DNA of 64,000 bases, taken from assembly GCA_963931055.1 (NCBI GenBank), contig OZ006987.1, forward strand, positions 1,798,001-1,862,000, written 5' to 3'. The translations under genes were made by a program, and so were the position numbers. Source of the DNA: Coprenecus sp949297365 (GTDB lineage Bacteria > Bacteroidota > Bacteroidia > Bacteroidales > UBA932). This document shows positions 40,768-50,335 of the stretch, in pieces. The notes below the pieces were generated by a model, which worked only from the letters and a program-made list of their open reading frames with translations, was not told the origin of the DNA and searched no databases. Each line of letters starts with the position of its first letter. Position 1 is the stretch's first letter.

Positions 40768-41886
40768 ATGAAACTCTCACAATTTAGTTTTGACCTGGAT
40801 TACAGGAAGAATATCGCGCCTTATCCCGCCGAGTACAGGGATGAGTCCAGAATGCTGGTTCTGCACCGCTCCACAGGAGACATTGAGCATAAGATATTCA
40901 AGGATATCATAAATTATTTCGACGAGGGAGACGTCTTTGTGTTCAATGACACCAAGGTGTTCCCCGCAAGGCTCAAGGGCAACAAGGAGAAGACCGGGGC
41001 GGAGATAGTGGTCTTCCTGCTCAGGGAACTGAACAAGGACCAGCGTCTGTGGGACGTGTTGGTCGATCCGGCCAGGAAAATAAGGATAGGCAACAAGCTC
41101 TACTTCGGAGAGAATGATTCGCTGGTGGCTGAGGTTATAGACAACACGACCTCCAGGGGACGTACCCTGCGTTTTCTTTTTGACGGATCCTACGACGAGT
41201 TCAAGAGCACTCTGTACTCGATGGGCGAGATACCGGTGCCGGAATATGTCTTCGTGGCCCGTCAGGCGCAGAGAGAGAGAGACGGTCTGCCTCCGGTAAA
41301 GCCTACAGGCCCGTATATCTATTCGGAACCTTTCGATGTGGAGCGTTTCCAGACCATCTATGCTGCCAACGAAGGGGCAGTGGCATCTCCCGCGGCCGGC
41401 CTGCATTTCAGCAGGGAGGTGTTCAAGCGCATGGAGATAAAGGGTATAGACGCCAAGTTCATAACCCTGCACATGGGACTGGGGCATTTCCGCAATGTGG
41501 ATGTGGAGGATCTGTCCAAGCACAAGATAGACTCGGAGAGGGTGATAATCCCCGAGGAGACAGCCGAGGCTGTCAATCAGGCCAGGAATACCGGTCACAA
41601 GGTCCTGGCGGTTGGAGCCACCGTTGTAAGGGCGATAGAGACACCGGTGACCACCACCAGGCAGTTGAAGCCTTTTGACGGCTGGACCAACAAGTTTATC
41701 TTCCCGCCGTATCAGTTCTCCATACCTGACGCTATAGTCACCAACTTCCATCTTCCCAACTCCACCATGCTCATGTCTGCCGCCTCATTCGGTGGCTATG
41801 ACAATGTCATGAATGCCTACAGGACGGCATTGAGAGAAGGTTACCGTTTCGGCATGTACGGAGACGCGATGCTGATAGTCGATTAG
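40768..41886 (+). CDS. queA: S-adenosylmethionine:tRNA ribosyltransferase-isomerase
   Basis: 372 residues. Transfers the ribosyl of SAM to preQ1 in tRNA to make epoxyqueuosine. Conserved blocks: FDLDYRKNIAPYPAEYRDES, DVFVFNDTKVFPARLKGNKE, RLWDVLVDPARKIRIGNKLY, ANEGAVASPAAGLHFSREVF, TLHMGLGHFRNVDVEDL and TNFHLPNSTMLMSAASFGGY. The family usually has 340-360 residues. The stop overlaps the convergent ftsZ stop by 3-4 nt. No preQ1-riboswitch-like leader was seen, as truB precedes it directly. Confidence 0.97.
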   Translation: MKLSQFSFDLDYRKNIAPYPAEYRDESRMLVLHRSTGDIEHKIFKDIINYFDEGDVFVFNDTKVFPARLKGNKEKTGAEIVVFLLRELNKDQRLWDVLVDPARKIRIGNKLYFGENDSLVAEVIDNTTSRGRTLRFLFDGSYDEFKSTLYSMGEIPVPEYVFVARQAQRERDGLPPVKPTGPYIYSEPFDVERFQTIYAANEGAVASPAAGLHFSREVFKRMEIKGIDAKFITLHMGLGHFRNVDVEDLSKHKIDSERVIIPEETAEAVNQARNTGHKVLAVGATVVRAIETPVTTTRQLKPFDGWTNKFIFPPYQFSIPDAIVTNFHLPNSTMLMSAASFGGYDNVMNAYRTALREGYRFGMYGDAMLIVD

Positions 41887-43094
41887 CTCTGCCTGCGCAG
41901 TCTTTCCCTGCGGGCGAGGGCAGTCTCGCTCATGAGGTCCGATACATTGCAGTCGGGCTCATAGTAGAAGATATGCTCGGTGTCCAGTTCTCTGAGCGTC
42001 TCGTCCAGAGTGTCCGTGCTTCCGGCGGACAGGGTTATGGTACCGTTGTCGGTCTTGCCGTTCAGTTCGACCGTATCCTCATCGTCACCCAGCGGTGTGG
42101 TCGGTGGAGGTGTGTTGTTGACCTTGATGCCGGTGGCCAGTACGGTCACGCTTATCGAGCCGTCTGACAGGTGGCTGTCATCGATGTCCAGACCGTCTTT
42201 CTTGGTCTTCAGGCTCTTGCCTATCCGCTTGGTGATGTAGTCGTTGATGTCGTTCAGCTCCTGCATCTTCAGAGGATTGGTGCGGCTGTAGGTAATGTTG
42301 ACGATAAGGTTCCTTGCCGTCTCCACGTCGAAGTCCTTCAGAAGGGGGGAGGTGAATGCGCTTTCCACTGCCTTGAAGGCCCTGTCCTCTCCGTCTGCGA
42401 TGCCCGTGCCAACCAGGGCCATGCCGCTGTTGCGCATCACTGTTTTCACGTCCTGCAGGTCCACGTTCTTGTATCCCGGCTTGGTGATGATCTCATAGAT
42501 ACCGCGCACAGCCGCGTCCAGCACGTTGTCGGCTTTCTCGAAGGCGGAAGTCACTTCCATGTCACCGTAGAAGTCGTACATTTTCTGGTTGTCCACTATG
42601 ATTATCGAGTCGGTGTAGTTGCGTATCTCCTCGATGCCCTCGTATGCTTTTTGGGAGAATCCTATCTGACTGTCCTCGGGGTAGGTGAGGACGGCGATGG
42701 TGAGTATCCCTGCCTCGTGGGCCAGCTGGGCGATTACCGGAGCCGCGCCCGTACCGGTCCCTCCTCCCATTCCGGCGGTGATGAATACCACCTGAATGTT
42801 CGGGCCGAGGGATTTTTTGAGTTCATCGATGGACTCGAGAGCGGCTTCCCGCCCCACCTTGGGATCCATTCCGGCTCCGCCACCCCGGGTCAGATTGGTG
42901 CCGAGCACTATTTTCTCCGGTATGGGGGACAGGTCCAGGGCGGCCTTATCCGTGTTGCATACCATGAATTCCACATTCTCCAGGCCCTCTCCGTACAGAC
43001 GGGTGGCGGCGTTGCAGCCTCCTCCGCCCACGCCTATGATTTTGATGATGGCCTTGTTCTCAGTGATGCCGTCAGGCAATATATAATCGTTCAT
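41883..43094 (-). CDS. ftsZ: Cell division protein FtsZ
   Basis: 403 residues. Tubulin-like GTPase that polymerises into the division ring. GTP-binding loop AGMGGGTGTGAAPVIAQLAH (residues about 104-123), T1/T2 loop IIGVGGGGCNAATRLYGEGL, and T7 loop catalytic region with NLIVNITYSRTNPLKMQELN near residue 265. The variable C-terminal linker is acidic (TDTLDETLRELDTEHIFYY), and the end SDLMSETALARRERLRRQS is basic and does not match the usual FtsA-binding peptide closely. Last gene of the dcw operon; its stop overlaps queA's by 3 nt. Confidence 0.97.
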   Translation of the reverse strand: MNDYILPDGITENKAIIKIIGVGGGGCNAATRLYGEGLENVEFMVCNTDKAALDLSPIPEKIVLGTNLTRGGGAGMDPKVGREAALESIDELKKSLGPNIQVVFITAGMGGGTGTGAAPVIAQLAHEAGILTIAVLTYPEDSQIGFSQKAYEGIEEIRNYTDSIIIVDNQKMYDFYGDMEVTSAFEKADNVLDAAVRGIYEIITKPGYKNVDLQDVKTVMRNSGMALVGTGIADGEDRAFKAVESAFTSPLLKDFDVETARNLIVNITYSRTNPLKMQELNDINDYITKRIGKSLKTKKDGLDIDDSHLSDGSISVTVLATGIKVNNTPPPTTPLGDDEDTVELNGKTDNGTITLSAGSTDTLDETLRELDTEHIFYYEPDCNVSDLMSETALARRERLRRQS

Positions 43095-43114
43095 GTCTTT
43101 TACTTTTAGAAATG

Positions 43115-44515
43115 TTATGCTTCGTCGTCCGCATCCGTGCCGTCAAACAGGCTTCTGAATGATTCCCACGGATTCCTGGTTTTCTTCTTCTGTGTCTGTC
43201 CGGGCCGGGACGGCTGTCCGGCGCCGTTGCCTGTCGCAGTGCCTGAACCGGTTGTCCCGTTCGGCTCAGGGAACAGCTCTTCGGAAGCCTCACTCCAGGT
43301 CCCGGATGCTTCAGGAACATCATCGTAGATGTCGTCGTCTCCGGATTGCTCCTCCAGCCGGAATCCCTCGATTATCAGGCCTACGGCGGTGGATGCCTGG
43401 GGCCGGAACACCTGTTCTACGGAGTTGCCGGTAATTACACTGCTGTCGGGGAATCCTATGCGGACATCCATCCCAAGAATGTTTTTCGCCAGGAGCTGGA
43501 TCAGCGGGAGGTTGGTGGAACCGCCGGTGATTACAGCCCTGCTGCGCAGCTTGTTCTTGAAACCGGATATCTCTATGATGTGCCTTACCGTGGCCAGAAT
43601 CTCGCAGACGCGTGCCTCTATGGCTGAACTCAGCTGCTTGGACGGGATACCTTTCACTGTTATTCCGCTCTCCTTTATGGTGAGTACAGTGTCCTTTGCG
43701 AACTCGCTGATACACGTGCCCTTCTGTATCTTCAGCTGCTCGGCGTTCTTTCTGGAGATGCTGCATGTCTGGCTTATGTCTTCGGTAACAGAGTCTCCTC
43801 CGAACGGAATTACAGCGGCATAGCGCAGGATGTCGGCCTGATAGACCAGCACCCCTGTAGTACCGGCTCCGATGTCCACGAGGACAGTGCCCAGTTCTTT
43901 CTCGTCCTCCGTGAGCAGGGCTGCTCCTGATGCCATGGGGGTCAGAATCTGTTCCCTGACCTCAAGGTTGAGCCGGTCAAAGGCGGATTTGGAGTGATTT
44001 ACGGCTGCGGCCCTGCCTATGAAGACCTTGTATTCCCCGTCTATCTCCCGGCCGTCCATATCCTCCGGGTCGGTCTCTCCCATGTGCTCGTCCACGTTGT
44101 AGCATTGAGGAGCTACGTACAGTACCTGCTCGGAAGGCTCCACTCTCATCAGGTACATCTCATTGAGCATGGAGTCTATCTCATCTCTGGAGATGCTGCT
44201 CTCAGGGTTCTGACGCTCTCTGTGGACAGTGCCTGAGACGCATCTGATGTTCTGTCCGGAGATGTTGGTGTAAACTTTTCTGATACGGTAATTCTCGGCT
44301 TCGGGTATGGACTGGATCTGTTCCCTGACATTGTGCAGGGCTGCGGAGACTGCGTTGGCTGTCTTCTGGCTCTTGAGTATCTCTCCGCGGACCACACCGT
44401 CGGAGGGCACCTCGCTGTAGCCTACTATCCGGATTCCGGCCGATGTTTTCTCTCCGACTATGGCCGCTACCTTGGACGTGCCTATGTCTATGGCTGTGAT
44501 GTATCTGCTGCTCAT
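43115..44515 (-). CDS. ftsA: Cell division protein FtsA
   Basis: 466 residues. Actin-like protein that tethers FtsZ to the membrane. ATPase motifs AIDIGTSKVAAIVGEK (phosphate 1, residues 9-24), VDIGAGTTGVLVYQAD (phosphate 2), and VITGGSTNLPLIQLLAKNIL (adenosine). The FtsA-specific 1C subdomain lies between about residues 85-170. The C-terminal 60 residues are low-complexity (PNGTTGSGTATGNGAGQPS) before an amphipathic terminal WESFRSLFDGTDADDEA, likely the membrane-targeting sequence. Overlaps ftsQ by 4 nt and precedes ftsZ by 20 nt. Confidence 0.96.
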   Translation of the reverse strand: MSSRYITAIDIGTSKVAAIVGEKTSAGIRIVGYSEVPSDGVVRGEILKSQKTANAVSAALHNVREQIQSIPEAENYRIRKVYTNISGQNIRCVSGTVHRERQNPESSISRDEIDSMLNEMYLMRVEPSEQVLYVAPQCYNVDEHMGETDPEDMDGREIDGEYKVFIGRAAAVNHSKSAFDRLNLEVREQILTPMASGAALLTEDEKELGTVLVDIGAGTTGVLVYQADILRYAAVIPFGGDSVTEDISQTCSISRKNAEQLKIQKGTCISEFAKDTVLTIKESGITVKGIPSKQLSSAIEARVCEILATVRHIIEISGFKNKLRSRAVITGGSTNLPLIQLLAKNILGMDVRIGFPDSSVITGNSVEQVFRPQASTAVGLIIEGFRLEEQSGDDDIYDDVPEASGTWSEASEELFPEPNGTTGSGTATGNGAGQPSRPGQTQKKKTRNPWESFRSLFDGTDADDEA

Positions 44516-45330
44516 ATCGATGTACTTTTTATCATGTCTTTCTTATTGCGTGCCGTACACACTATCTGGTCCGAGAATTTCAGGTTGACCGTGGAGTATT
44601 TCTCCCATCCGTATGCGGGCACTATCTGTCTGTAATAAGCGTTCAGTTTTGCAAATTTATAATCAATATCCTCAACCGCACCGAAAATTATCTTCTGGTC
44701 GCCCACGGACGTGTAGAAGACGATGTCTCCGTTGTCCTCCACGTATATCTGCTGTATCAGCGAGTTCCATACGGGGTGGCGGTCCAGCCAGAGCGCCAGG
44801 CTGATAATCTGTCCGACCCACTTCCGGTCGGTCTCTTCCGGCACTCCCCTGTAGCCTTCCTCCAGACGGACTGGGATGTGACCTGAGACTATGGGTACGT
44901 ATGATGTGAATGTGCTGACCCACGGGAAGATATATCCTGTGTCATCGATGTAGAAGGCTCCGCTGCCTGTCTGTATGCGGATGACGGGTCTTCTCTGGGT
45001 GATGCTGATGTCCAGTATGCCGTCGTTGGCCAGGGAGGCGTCGCTTTTCCTGATTGCGCTGCGACTGTTGAGCAGGTTCTCGATGTCGTGCAGGTTGATC
45101 TCGTCTCTGGGGCGGCCTATCGGAGTGACAGCGGATGAGGTCAGGATGCTCCTTATGTCACCGGAAGAGACGAACCGGTTGACGGCACTGTCCAGAATCC
45201 GCACCGATACGTCGGTACACATGACTTCTCTTGCACCTTTCCGTGCTAGGATGGATGCGGCTGCGAAGTATCCGCAGAATATCAGTACTGCGATACCCAG
45301 GAGGATGTATGTGACGACTTTCTTAAGCAT
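44512..45330 (-). CDS. ftsQ: Cell division protein FtsQ
   Basis: 272 residues. Short cytoplasmic N-terminus, one helix (VVTYILLGIAVLIFCGYFAA, about residues 5-24), a POTRA-like region (VMCTDVSVRILDSAVNRFVS; LHDIENLLNSRSAIRKSDAS) and an FtsQ/DivIB C-terminal domain (YVPIVSGHIPVRLEEGYRGV). It bridges early and late division proteins in the periplasm. Overlaps murC by 8 nt at its start and ftsA by 4 nt at its end, as in related clusters. Confidence 0.9.
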   Translation of the reverse strand: MLKKVVTYILLGIAVLIFCGYFAAASILARKGAREVMCTDVSVRILDSAVNRFVSSGDIRSILTSSAVTPIGRPRDEINLHDIENLLNSRSAIRKSDASLANDGILDISITQRRPVIRIQTGSGAFYIDDTGYIFPWVSTFTSYVPIVSGHIPVRLEEGYRGVPEETDRKWVGQIISLALWLDRHPVWNSLIQQIYVEDNGDIVFYTSVGDQKIIFGAVEDIDYKFAKLNAYYRQIVPAYGWEKYSTVNLKFSDQIVCTARNKKDMIKSTSI

Positions 45331-46687
45331 ATTTTTCTTTCAGCAGGCTCTCTATGGGTGTTACGAACCGGTCTATGTCTCCCGCCCCGAAGGTCACGAG
45401 GATATCCGTGTCCCTGTCTCCGATCTCGGCGAGCAGATCCTGTTTTTCCACTGTTTTCTTGTCGGACAGGGTGATCCTGTCGAGTATCATATCCGACGAC
45501 ACTCCGGGTATGGGCTCCTCGCGGGCCGGATATATGGGCAGCAGGATGACAGAGTCCAGCAGGCTCAGACTGGAGGCGAACTCCGGGTAGAAGTCCTTTG
45601 TCCTCGAGTACAGGTGAGGCTGGAAGATGCCGCAGATTCTCCGTCCCGGCCAGATCTGCCGGATGGAGGTTATGGTGGCCGCCAGTTCGGCCGGATGGTG
45701 GGCGTAGTCGTCTATGTAGGTGTGTCCGGGGATGTTGAGTCTTATATCAAAACGCCGTACCACTCCGCTGAATGTGGATATGGCTTTCCGGATACTGTCT
45801 GCGGGTACTCCATGCAGCATGGCCATCGCGGCTGCTGCCGTGGCGTTCTCGATATAGACCAGTCCGGGTACTCCGGCATGGAAGTCCCGGAAGGCTCCCG
45901 ACGGGGTGTTGAGGGTGAAGAACATGCGTCCAGTTCCGTCCGATACGATGTCCGAGGCATGGAAGTCTCCACCTTCTCCGTATGTCAGGATGTCCGCCCG
46001 TACTCCGGCCGAACGGAACCGCTCCTCAAGTCCCTTTTTAATTACCAGATATCTGTCGGTCTGAAGTCCGAATTTGACGAAGGTACGCCGCAGGTCCTCG
46101 ATGTCGGAATAGATGTCCAGATGGTCGGCGTCCATGGATGTGACCACGGCAGCTTCAGGATGCAGGTGCAGGAACGAGCGGTCGAATTCATCGGCCTCGG
46201 CTACGATGACGTCGTTGTCACTCAGCAGAAGGTTGGTGCCGTAGTTCTTGGAGATGCCGCCCAGAAACGCCGTGCAGCCTTCGCCCGACTCGGTGAGGAT
46301 GTGGGCCAGCATGGTGCTGGTGGTCGTCTTGCCGTGAGTACCGGAGACAGCCAGACACCGCTTGCCCGAGGTTATCTCTCCGAGGGCCTCTGCCCGTTTT
46401 ACTATGCGGTAGCCGTGTGCCCGGACGTAGACCATCTCAGCCATGTCGGAAGGCACGGCCGGTGTGTAGATGACCAGAGTCTCCTCCGGTGCAGGCGGTA
46501 TCAGGGATACATTGCTGTCAAAATGTACCGGGATGCCCTCTTTCTCCAGGGCCTCGGTCACAGGAGACGGTGTCCTGTCGTATCCGGACACATTGAGCCC
46601 GGTATGACGGCAGTACCGGGCTATCGCGCTCATGCCGATGCCTCCGATGCCTATGAAATATACGTGACTGTATCTGCTCATGTCCAT
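45323..46687 (-). CDS. murC: UDP-N-acetylmuramate--L-alanine ligase
   Basis: 454 residues. Adds L-Ala to UDP-MurNAc, first step of stem peptide synthesis. N-terminal FIGIGGIGMSAIARYCRHTG (nucleotide-sugar fold), ATP P-loop AVSGTHGKTTTSTMLAHILT (residues about 113-132), central HLDIYSDIEDL, and C-terminal DDYAHHPAELAATITSIRQI with HHP. All Mur ligase landmarks are present. Lies 1 nt from murG and overlaps ftsQ by 8 nt. Confidence 0.98.
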   Translation of the reverse strand: MDMSRYSHVYFIGIGGIGMSAIARYCRHTGLNVSGYDRTPSPVTEALEKEGIPVHFDSNVSLIPPAPEETLVIYTPAVPSDMAEMVYVRAHGYRIVKRAEALGEITSGKRCLAVSGTHGKTTTSTMLAHILTESGEGCTAFLGGISKNYGTNLLLSDNDVIVAEADEFDRSFLHLHPEAAVVTSMDADHLDIYSDIEDLRRTFVKFGLQTDRYLVIKKGLEERFRSAGVRADILTYGEGGDFHASDIVSDGTGRMFFTLNTPSGAFRDFHAGVPGLVYIENATAAAAMAMLHGVPADSIRKAISTFSGVVRRFDIRLNIPGHTYIDDYAHHPAELAATITSIRQIWPGRRICGIFQPHLYSRTKDFYPEFASSLSLLDSVILLPIYPAREEPIPGVSSDMILDRITLSDKKTVEKQDLLAEIGDRDTDILVTFGAGDIDRFVTPIESLLKEKYA

Positions 46688-46688
46688 G

Positions 46689-47822
46689 TTATTTTATCAG
46701 TGCCAGTACTTCTCCGGCTATGACCGCAGCCGCGTCCGGCCTGGCCAGCCTGAGGATGTTTCTCTCAAGCTCCGCTATCCTTTGCCTGTCGGCCAGAAGC
46801 TCCTCTATGGCGGGAAGCAGGTCGGTCGCAGCCCTGTCGTCGCAGACCAGGGATGCGGCGTCCTGGTCCACCAGCGCCATGGCGTTGTGGGTCTGATGGT
46901 CCTCTGTGACGTTTGGTGACGGAACGAATATCGTGGCCTTGCCGACGGCGCACAGTTCCGATATAGTGCCCGCCCCGGCTCTGGACACTACGATGTCGGC
47001 GGCGGCGAAAGCCAGGTCCATCCGGGATATGAAGTCGCAGTTGCGGACGTTGCCGCATATCCTGAGTCCGTCTTTCTCGACAGTGCCTTCCAAGGAACCG
47101 AACAGTTCCGAGACGGATGCCGCATATCCCTTGCCGCTCTGCCAGATTATCTGGTACGGGAACCTGCCTCCGTTCTCCCTGCAGGCAGCCTTCATGACGG
47201 AATTGAATGTGCCGCAGCCTCCGCTGCCGCCCACTATCAGGACTGTGGGCAGGGACGGATCCAGGGAGAACACCTCCTGCCCAGCCCGTCTCTCCTCGTC
47301 CGTACAGGGATGCATGTTGTCCCGGATGGGATTTCCGGTCATGATGATGCGGTCAGCGGGGAAAAAACGCTCCATGCCGCTGTAGGCCACGCATATCCTC
47401 CGGGCTCTTTTCCCCAGGATCTTGTTGGTCAGCCCGGCGAATGAGTTCTGCTCCTGTATGAGGGTGGGGATGCCTTTCATCTCCGCCCTCCAGAGCATGG
47501 GCGCGCTGGCATATCCTCCGACCCCCACCACTACGTCCGGGCGGAACTCCTTTATGATTCTGCCGGCCCTGCAGACGCTTTTGAGTACCTTGAACGGCAC
47601 GGACAGGTTGGCTGCCGTCAGTCTTCTCTGCAGTCCGGCCACCGGCAGGCCTATTATCCTGTAACCGGCAGCGGGAACTTTCTCCATCTCCATTTTTCCT
47701 TCCGCTCCGACAAACAGTATCTCTATGTCTGGCTCTATCTTTCTGAGAGCCCCGGCTATCGAGAGGGCGGGATAGATATGTCCTCCCGTGCCTCCTCCGC
47801 TGATTATGATTCTGTGCTGCAT
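46689..47822 (-). CDS. murG: Undecaprenyl-diphospho-muramoylpentapeptide beta-N-acetylglucosaminyltransferase
   Basis: 377 residues. Peripheral membrane glycosyltransferase (GT28) that adds GlcNAc to lipid I to make lipid II. N-terminal IISGGGTGGHIYPALSIAGA, membrane-associated VVVGVGGYASAPMLWRAEMK, PTLIQEQNSFAGLTNKILGK, and UDP-GlcNAc site FAAADIVVSRAGAGTISELC and ATIFVPSPNVTEDHQTHNAM. Complete. Overlaps ftsW by 19 nt. Confidence 0.98.
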   Translation of the reverse strand: MQHRIIISGGGTGGHIYPALSIAGALRKIEPDIEILFVGAEGKMEMEKVPAAGYRIIGLPVAGLQRRLTAANLSVPFKVLKSVCRAGRIIKEFRPDVVVGVGGYASAPMLWRAEMKGIPTLIQEQNSFAGLTNKILGKRARRICVAYSGMERFFPADRIIMTGNPIRDNMHPCTDEERRAGQEVFSLDPSLPTVLIVGGSGGCGTFNSVMKAACRENGGRFPYQIIWQSGKGYAASVSELFGSLEGTVEKDGLRICGNVRNCDFISRMDLAFAAADIVVSRAGAGTISELCAVGKATIFVPSPNVTEDHQTHNAMALVDQDAASLVCDDRAATDLLPAIEELLADRQRIAELERNILRLARPDAAAVIAGEVLALIK

Positions 47823-48997
47823 GACTGTGCCTCCTTCTGTGCTTTGAGTTTCATGTCCTTGATTACGATAGTCCTGTTGACTGACAGGATGATGCCGAAC
47901 GCGCTGCTCATGATGATGAGCGACGAGCCTCCACGGCTGATCATCGGCAGGGTCTGGCCCGTGACGGGGATGATGCCCGTGTTGACGAAGATGTGCAGGA
48001 AAGCCTGGAGGGTTATCAGCGTGGACAGCCCCAGGACGGTGATGAGCGAGAAGTCTTTCTTACATGATGCCGCGATTCTGAGGCAGCGGTAGAAAAACCA
48101 CAGATACAGGAATATCACGAAGGCTCCTCCTATCAGTCCGTATTCCTCCACTATGATCGAGTAGATGTAGTCGTCGTATGCGTTGGGCAGGATGTCGCGT
48201 TTGATGCTGTTGCCCGGACCGCGGCCCAGTATGCCGCCGAGTTGGATGGCTTCCCTGGCCTGTCTTTCCTGGAACTGCTTGTCCTCCAGCTCCTGCTGCT
48301 CGGCCGCGCTCATCCCGGCTTCCTCGTCGCTGAAATGTCTTTCCACTCTGGCCGTGAACGTGTCTATTCTGGAGAATACGCCTGTGAATGTGTGGATTAC
48401 AAATACCAGGCTTACGGCTCCTATCACGATGGGTATGGTCCAGAGCACGAACTTCTTGGGTATCTTTGAGCAGATGAGGATGATGAAGGATATGAAGCAG
48501 ATGATCAGGGTCGCCGAGACGCTGCCCAGCAGGCAGAGCAGGCAGGCAGTGCCCAGCGGCAGCAGTATCTTCAATGCGTATTCCTTGAAAGTGTCGAACT
48601 TGGAGACCTCAATCACCCTGGCCAGATACAGGACGATGGCTATCTTGGCTATCTCGGAGGGCTGTATGCTTATGCCGGCGATTGTTATCGTTCTCAGCTG
48701 GTGGGTTATTACGGGTATCGCCAGCAGGATGATGGCGGCCAGCATCAGCCAGTAAGAACCCCGGCGGTAAAGTCTGAGCGGTATCTTATAACACAGCAGC
48801 ACCATCAGGAATCCGGCGAGAAAATATCCGGCCTGTCTCAGCATTATGCTGAACGGCGTGGTGTCACCGCGGTACGCCAGAGCACTGGAGGCGGAGTAAA
48901 CCACGGCCAGGGAGATCATCGCGAAGAAGAGGAAGATCACCCAGATGGCCCTGTCGCCTTTTAACTTGCTGATTCTATTCTCCAGTACTGAACTCAT
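47804..48997 (-). CDS. ftsW: Lipid II polymerase FtsW (SEDS family)
   Basis: 397 residues. About ten membrane helices; SEDS hallmarks are ITIAGISIQPSEIAKIAIVL (periplasmic loop), GPGNSIKRDILPNAYDDYIY with the catalytic Asp region, and the terminal TGIIPVTGQTLPMISRGGSS. It polymerises glycan strands during septation together with FtsI. Between helices it has a large insert (TARVERHFSDEEAGMSAAEQ; LEDKQFQERQAREAIQLGG) with many Glu and Gln. One nt separates it from murD. Confidence 0.96.
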   Translation of the reverse strand: MSSVLENRISKLKGDRAIWVIFLFFAMISLAVVYSASSALAYRGDTTPFSIMLRQAGYFLAGFLMVLLCYKIPLRLYRRGSYWLMLAAIILLAIPVITHQLRTITIAGISIQPSEIAKIAIVLYLARVIEVSKFDTFKEYALKILLPLGTACLLCLLGSVSATLIICFISFIILICSKIPKKFVLWTIPIVIGAVSLVFVIHTFTGVFSRIDTFTARVERHFSDEEAGMSAAEQQELEDKQFQERQAREAIQLGGILGRGPGNSIKRDILPNAYDDYIYSIIVEEYGLIGGAFVIFLYLWFFYRCLRIAASCKKDFSLITVLGLSTLITLQAFLHIFVNTGIIPVTGQTLPMISRGGSSLIIMSSAFGIILSVNRTIVIKDMKLKAQKEAQSCSTES

Positions 48998-48998
48998 A

Positions 48999-50333
48999 TT
49001 ACAGTTCCCTTACTGCTTGTTTGAACTGGCGCCCCCTGTCCTCGTAGTTCCTGAACAGGTCAAAGCTGGCGCAGCATGGGGAGAGCAGCACCACGTCTCC
49101 GTCCTGGGCCAGTCTGCTGGCTTTCTCCACAGCTTCCTTGGCCGAGGATGCGTCTTCAATGGTCCCGAGTATGGGACTGAATGACTCGTGCAGTTTCCGG
49201 TTGTCCTTTCCGAGGCAGATCAGAGCTTTCACCTTTGCCTTGACCAGATCGGCTATCTCCGAATAGTCGTTGCCCTTGTCGGTGCCTCCGGCGATCCATA
49301 CCACCGGCCGGTCCATGCATTCCAGTGCGTACCAGGTGGAATTGACGTTGGTGGCCTTCGAGTCGTTGATATACAGGACTCCGCCTACGCTCATCACATT
49401 CTCCAGGCGGTGCTCGATGTTCTTGAATGTGGCCAGGCTCCGCCGTATGACATCGTTGGTGATGTTCATGATCTTACCGGCTATGGCTGCGGCCATGGAG
49501 TTGTAGATGTTGTGCTTGCCCTTGAGCGAAAGCTCTTCCGTTGGCAAGCTCCACTCCTCGCCCTCGTAGCGGAGGGTTATCTTGTCATCATCGGCAAAGG
49601 CTCCTTCGCTTACCTCGTGTCTTTCGGAGAAGGGAAGCATCTTGGCCCTTAGTACTATCTCGTTGATGTGGCCGACAGTTATGCTGTCATCGTCGCAGAA
49701 GATGAAGCAGTCCTGTTCCGACATATTGCGGGTGATGCGGAACTTTGCCCGTACATAGTTCTGCATCTTGTGGTCATAGCGGTCCAGATGGTCCGGGGTG
49801 ATGTTGAGGATGATGGCTATGTCGGCCTTGAAGTCATACATGCCGTCAAGCTGGAAGCTGCTGAGTTCCAGTACATAGATGTCAAAATCCTCGGTCGCCA
49901 CCTGATAGGCGTAGCTCTTGCCGATGTTGCCGGCCAGGCCTACGTTCAGGCCTGCGTTGCGGAGCATATAGTAGATGAGCGAGGTGGTCGTGGTCTTGCC
50001 GTTGCTGCCGGTGACGCAGATCTTTCTGGCGCGGTCATATCTGCCGGCGAACTCTATCTCCGATATCACCGGTATGCCGGCCTTGATGGCTTCGCTGACT
50101 ATCGGGGCCGTGTCCGGTATCCCCGGACTTTTTATTATCTCGTCGGCATTGAGAATCCTGTCACTGGTGTGACCGCCTTCCTCATAGGCTATGCCGTACT
50201 TGTCGAGAGTAGCCTTCGCTTCCGGCGATAAGGAGCTGTTGTCGGACAGAAAGATGTCCAGACCCTTTACTTTTGCGAGGACGGCGGCTCCTACGCCGCT
50301 CTCACCGCCTCCGAGTGCTACAATCCGTTTCAT
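48999..50333 (-). CDS. murD: UDP-N-acetylmuramoylalanine--D-glutamate ligase
   Basis: 444 residues. Adds D-Glu to UDP-MurNAc-L-Ala. N-terminal IVALGGGESGVGAAVLAKVK, ATP loop KICVTGSNGKTTTTSLIYYM (residues about 107-126), YVLELSSFQLDGMYDFKADI, ILNITPDHLDRYDHKMQNYV, and C-terminal NDSKATNVNSTWYALECMDR and ALICLGKDNRKLHESFSPIL. Between ftsW (1 nt) and mraY (2 nt). Confidence 0.98.
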   Translation of the reverse strand: MKRIVALGGGESGVGAAVLAKVKGLDIFLSDNSSLSPEAKATLDKYGIAYEEGGHTSDRILNADEIIKSPGIPDTAPIVSEAIKAGIPVISEIEFAGRYDRARKICVTGSNGKTTTTSLIYYMLRNAGLNVGLAGNIGKSYAYQVATEDFDIYVLELSSFQLDGMYDFKADIAIILNITPDHLDRYDHKMQNYVRAKFRITRNMSEQDCFIFCDDDSITVGHINEIVLRAKMLPFSERHEVSEGAFADDDKITLRYEGEEWSLPTEELSLKGKHNIYNSMAAAIAGKIMNITNDVIRRSLATFKNIEHRLENVMSVGGVLYINDSKATNVNSTWYALECMDRPVVWIAGGTDKGNDYSEIADLVKAKVKALICLGKDNRKLHESFSPILGTIEDASSAKEAVEKASRLAQDGDVVLLSPCCASFDLFRNYEDRGRQFKQAVREL

Positions 50334-50335
50334 AT

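Noticed and set aside
40747..40768. preQ1 riboswitch before queA
   Set aside because: Only 20 nt separate truB and queA, too short for one.
39671..41751. Long minus-strand frames opposite rpiB, truB and queA
   Set aside because: No family pattern; the plus-strand genes are certain.
44975..46723. 582-residue plus-strand frame opposite ftsQ and murC
   Set aside because: Both minus-strand genes are well supported; this is an antisense frame.
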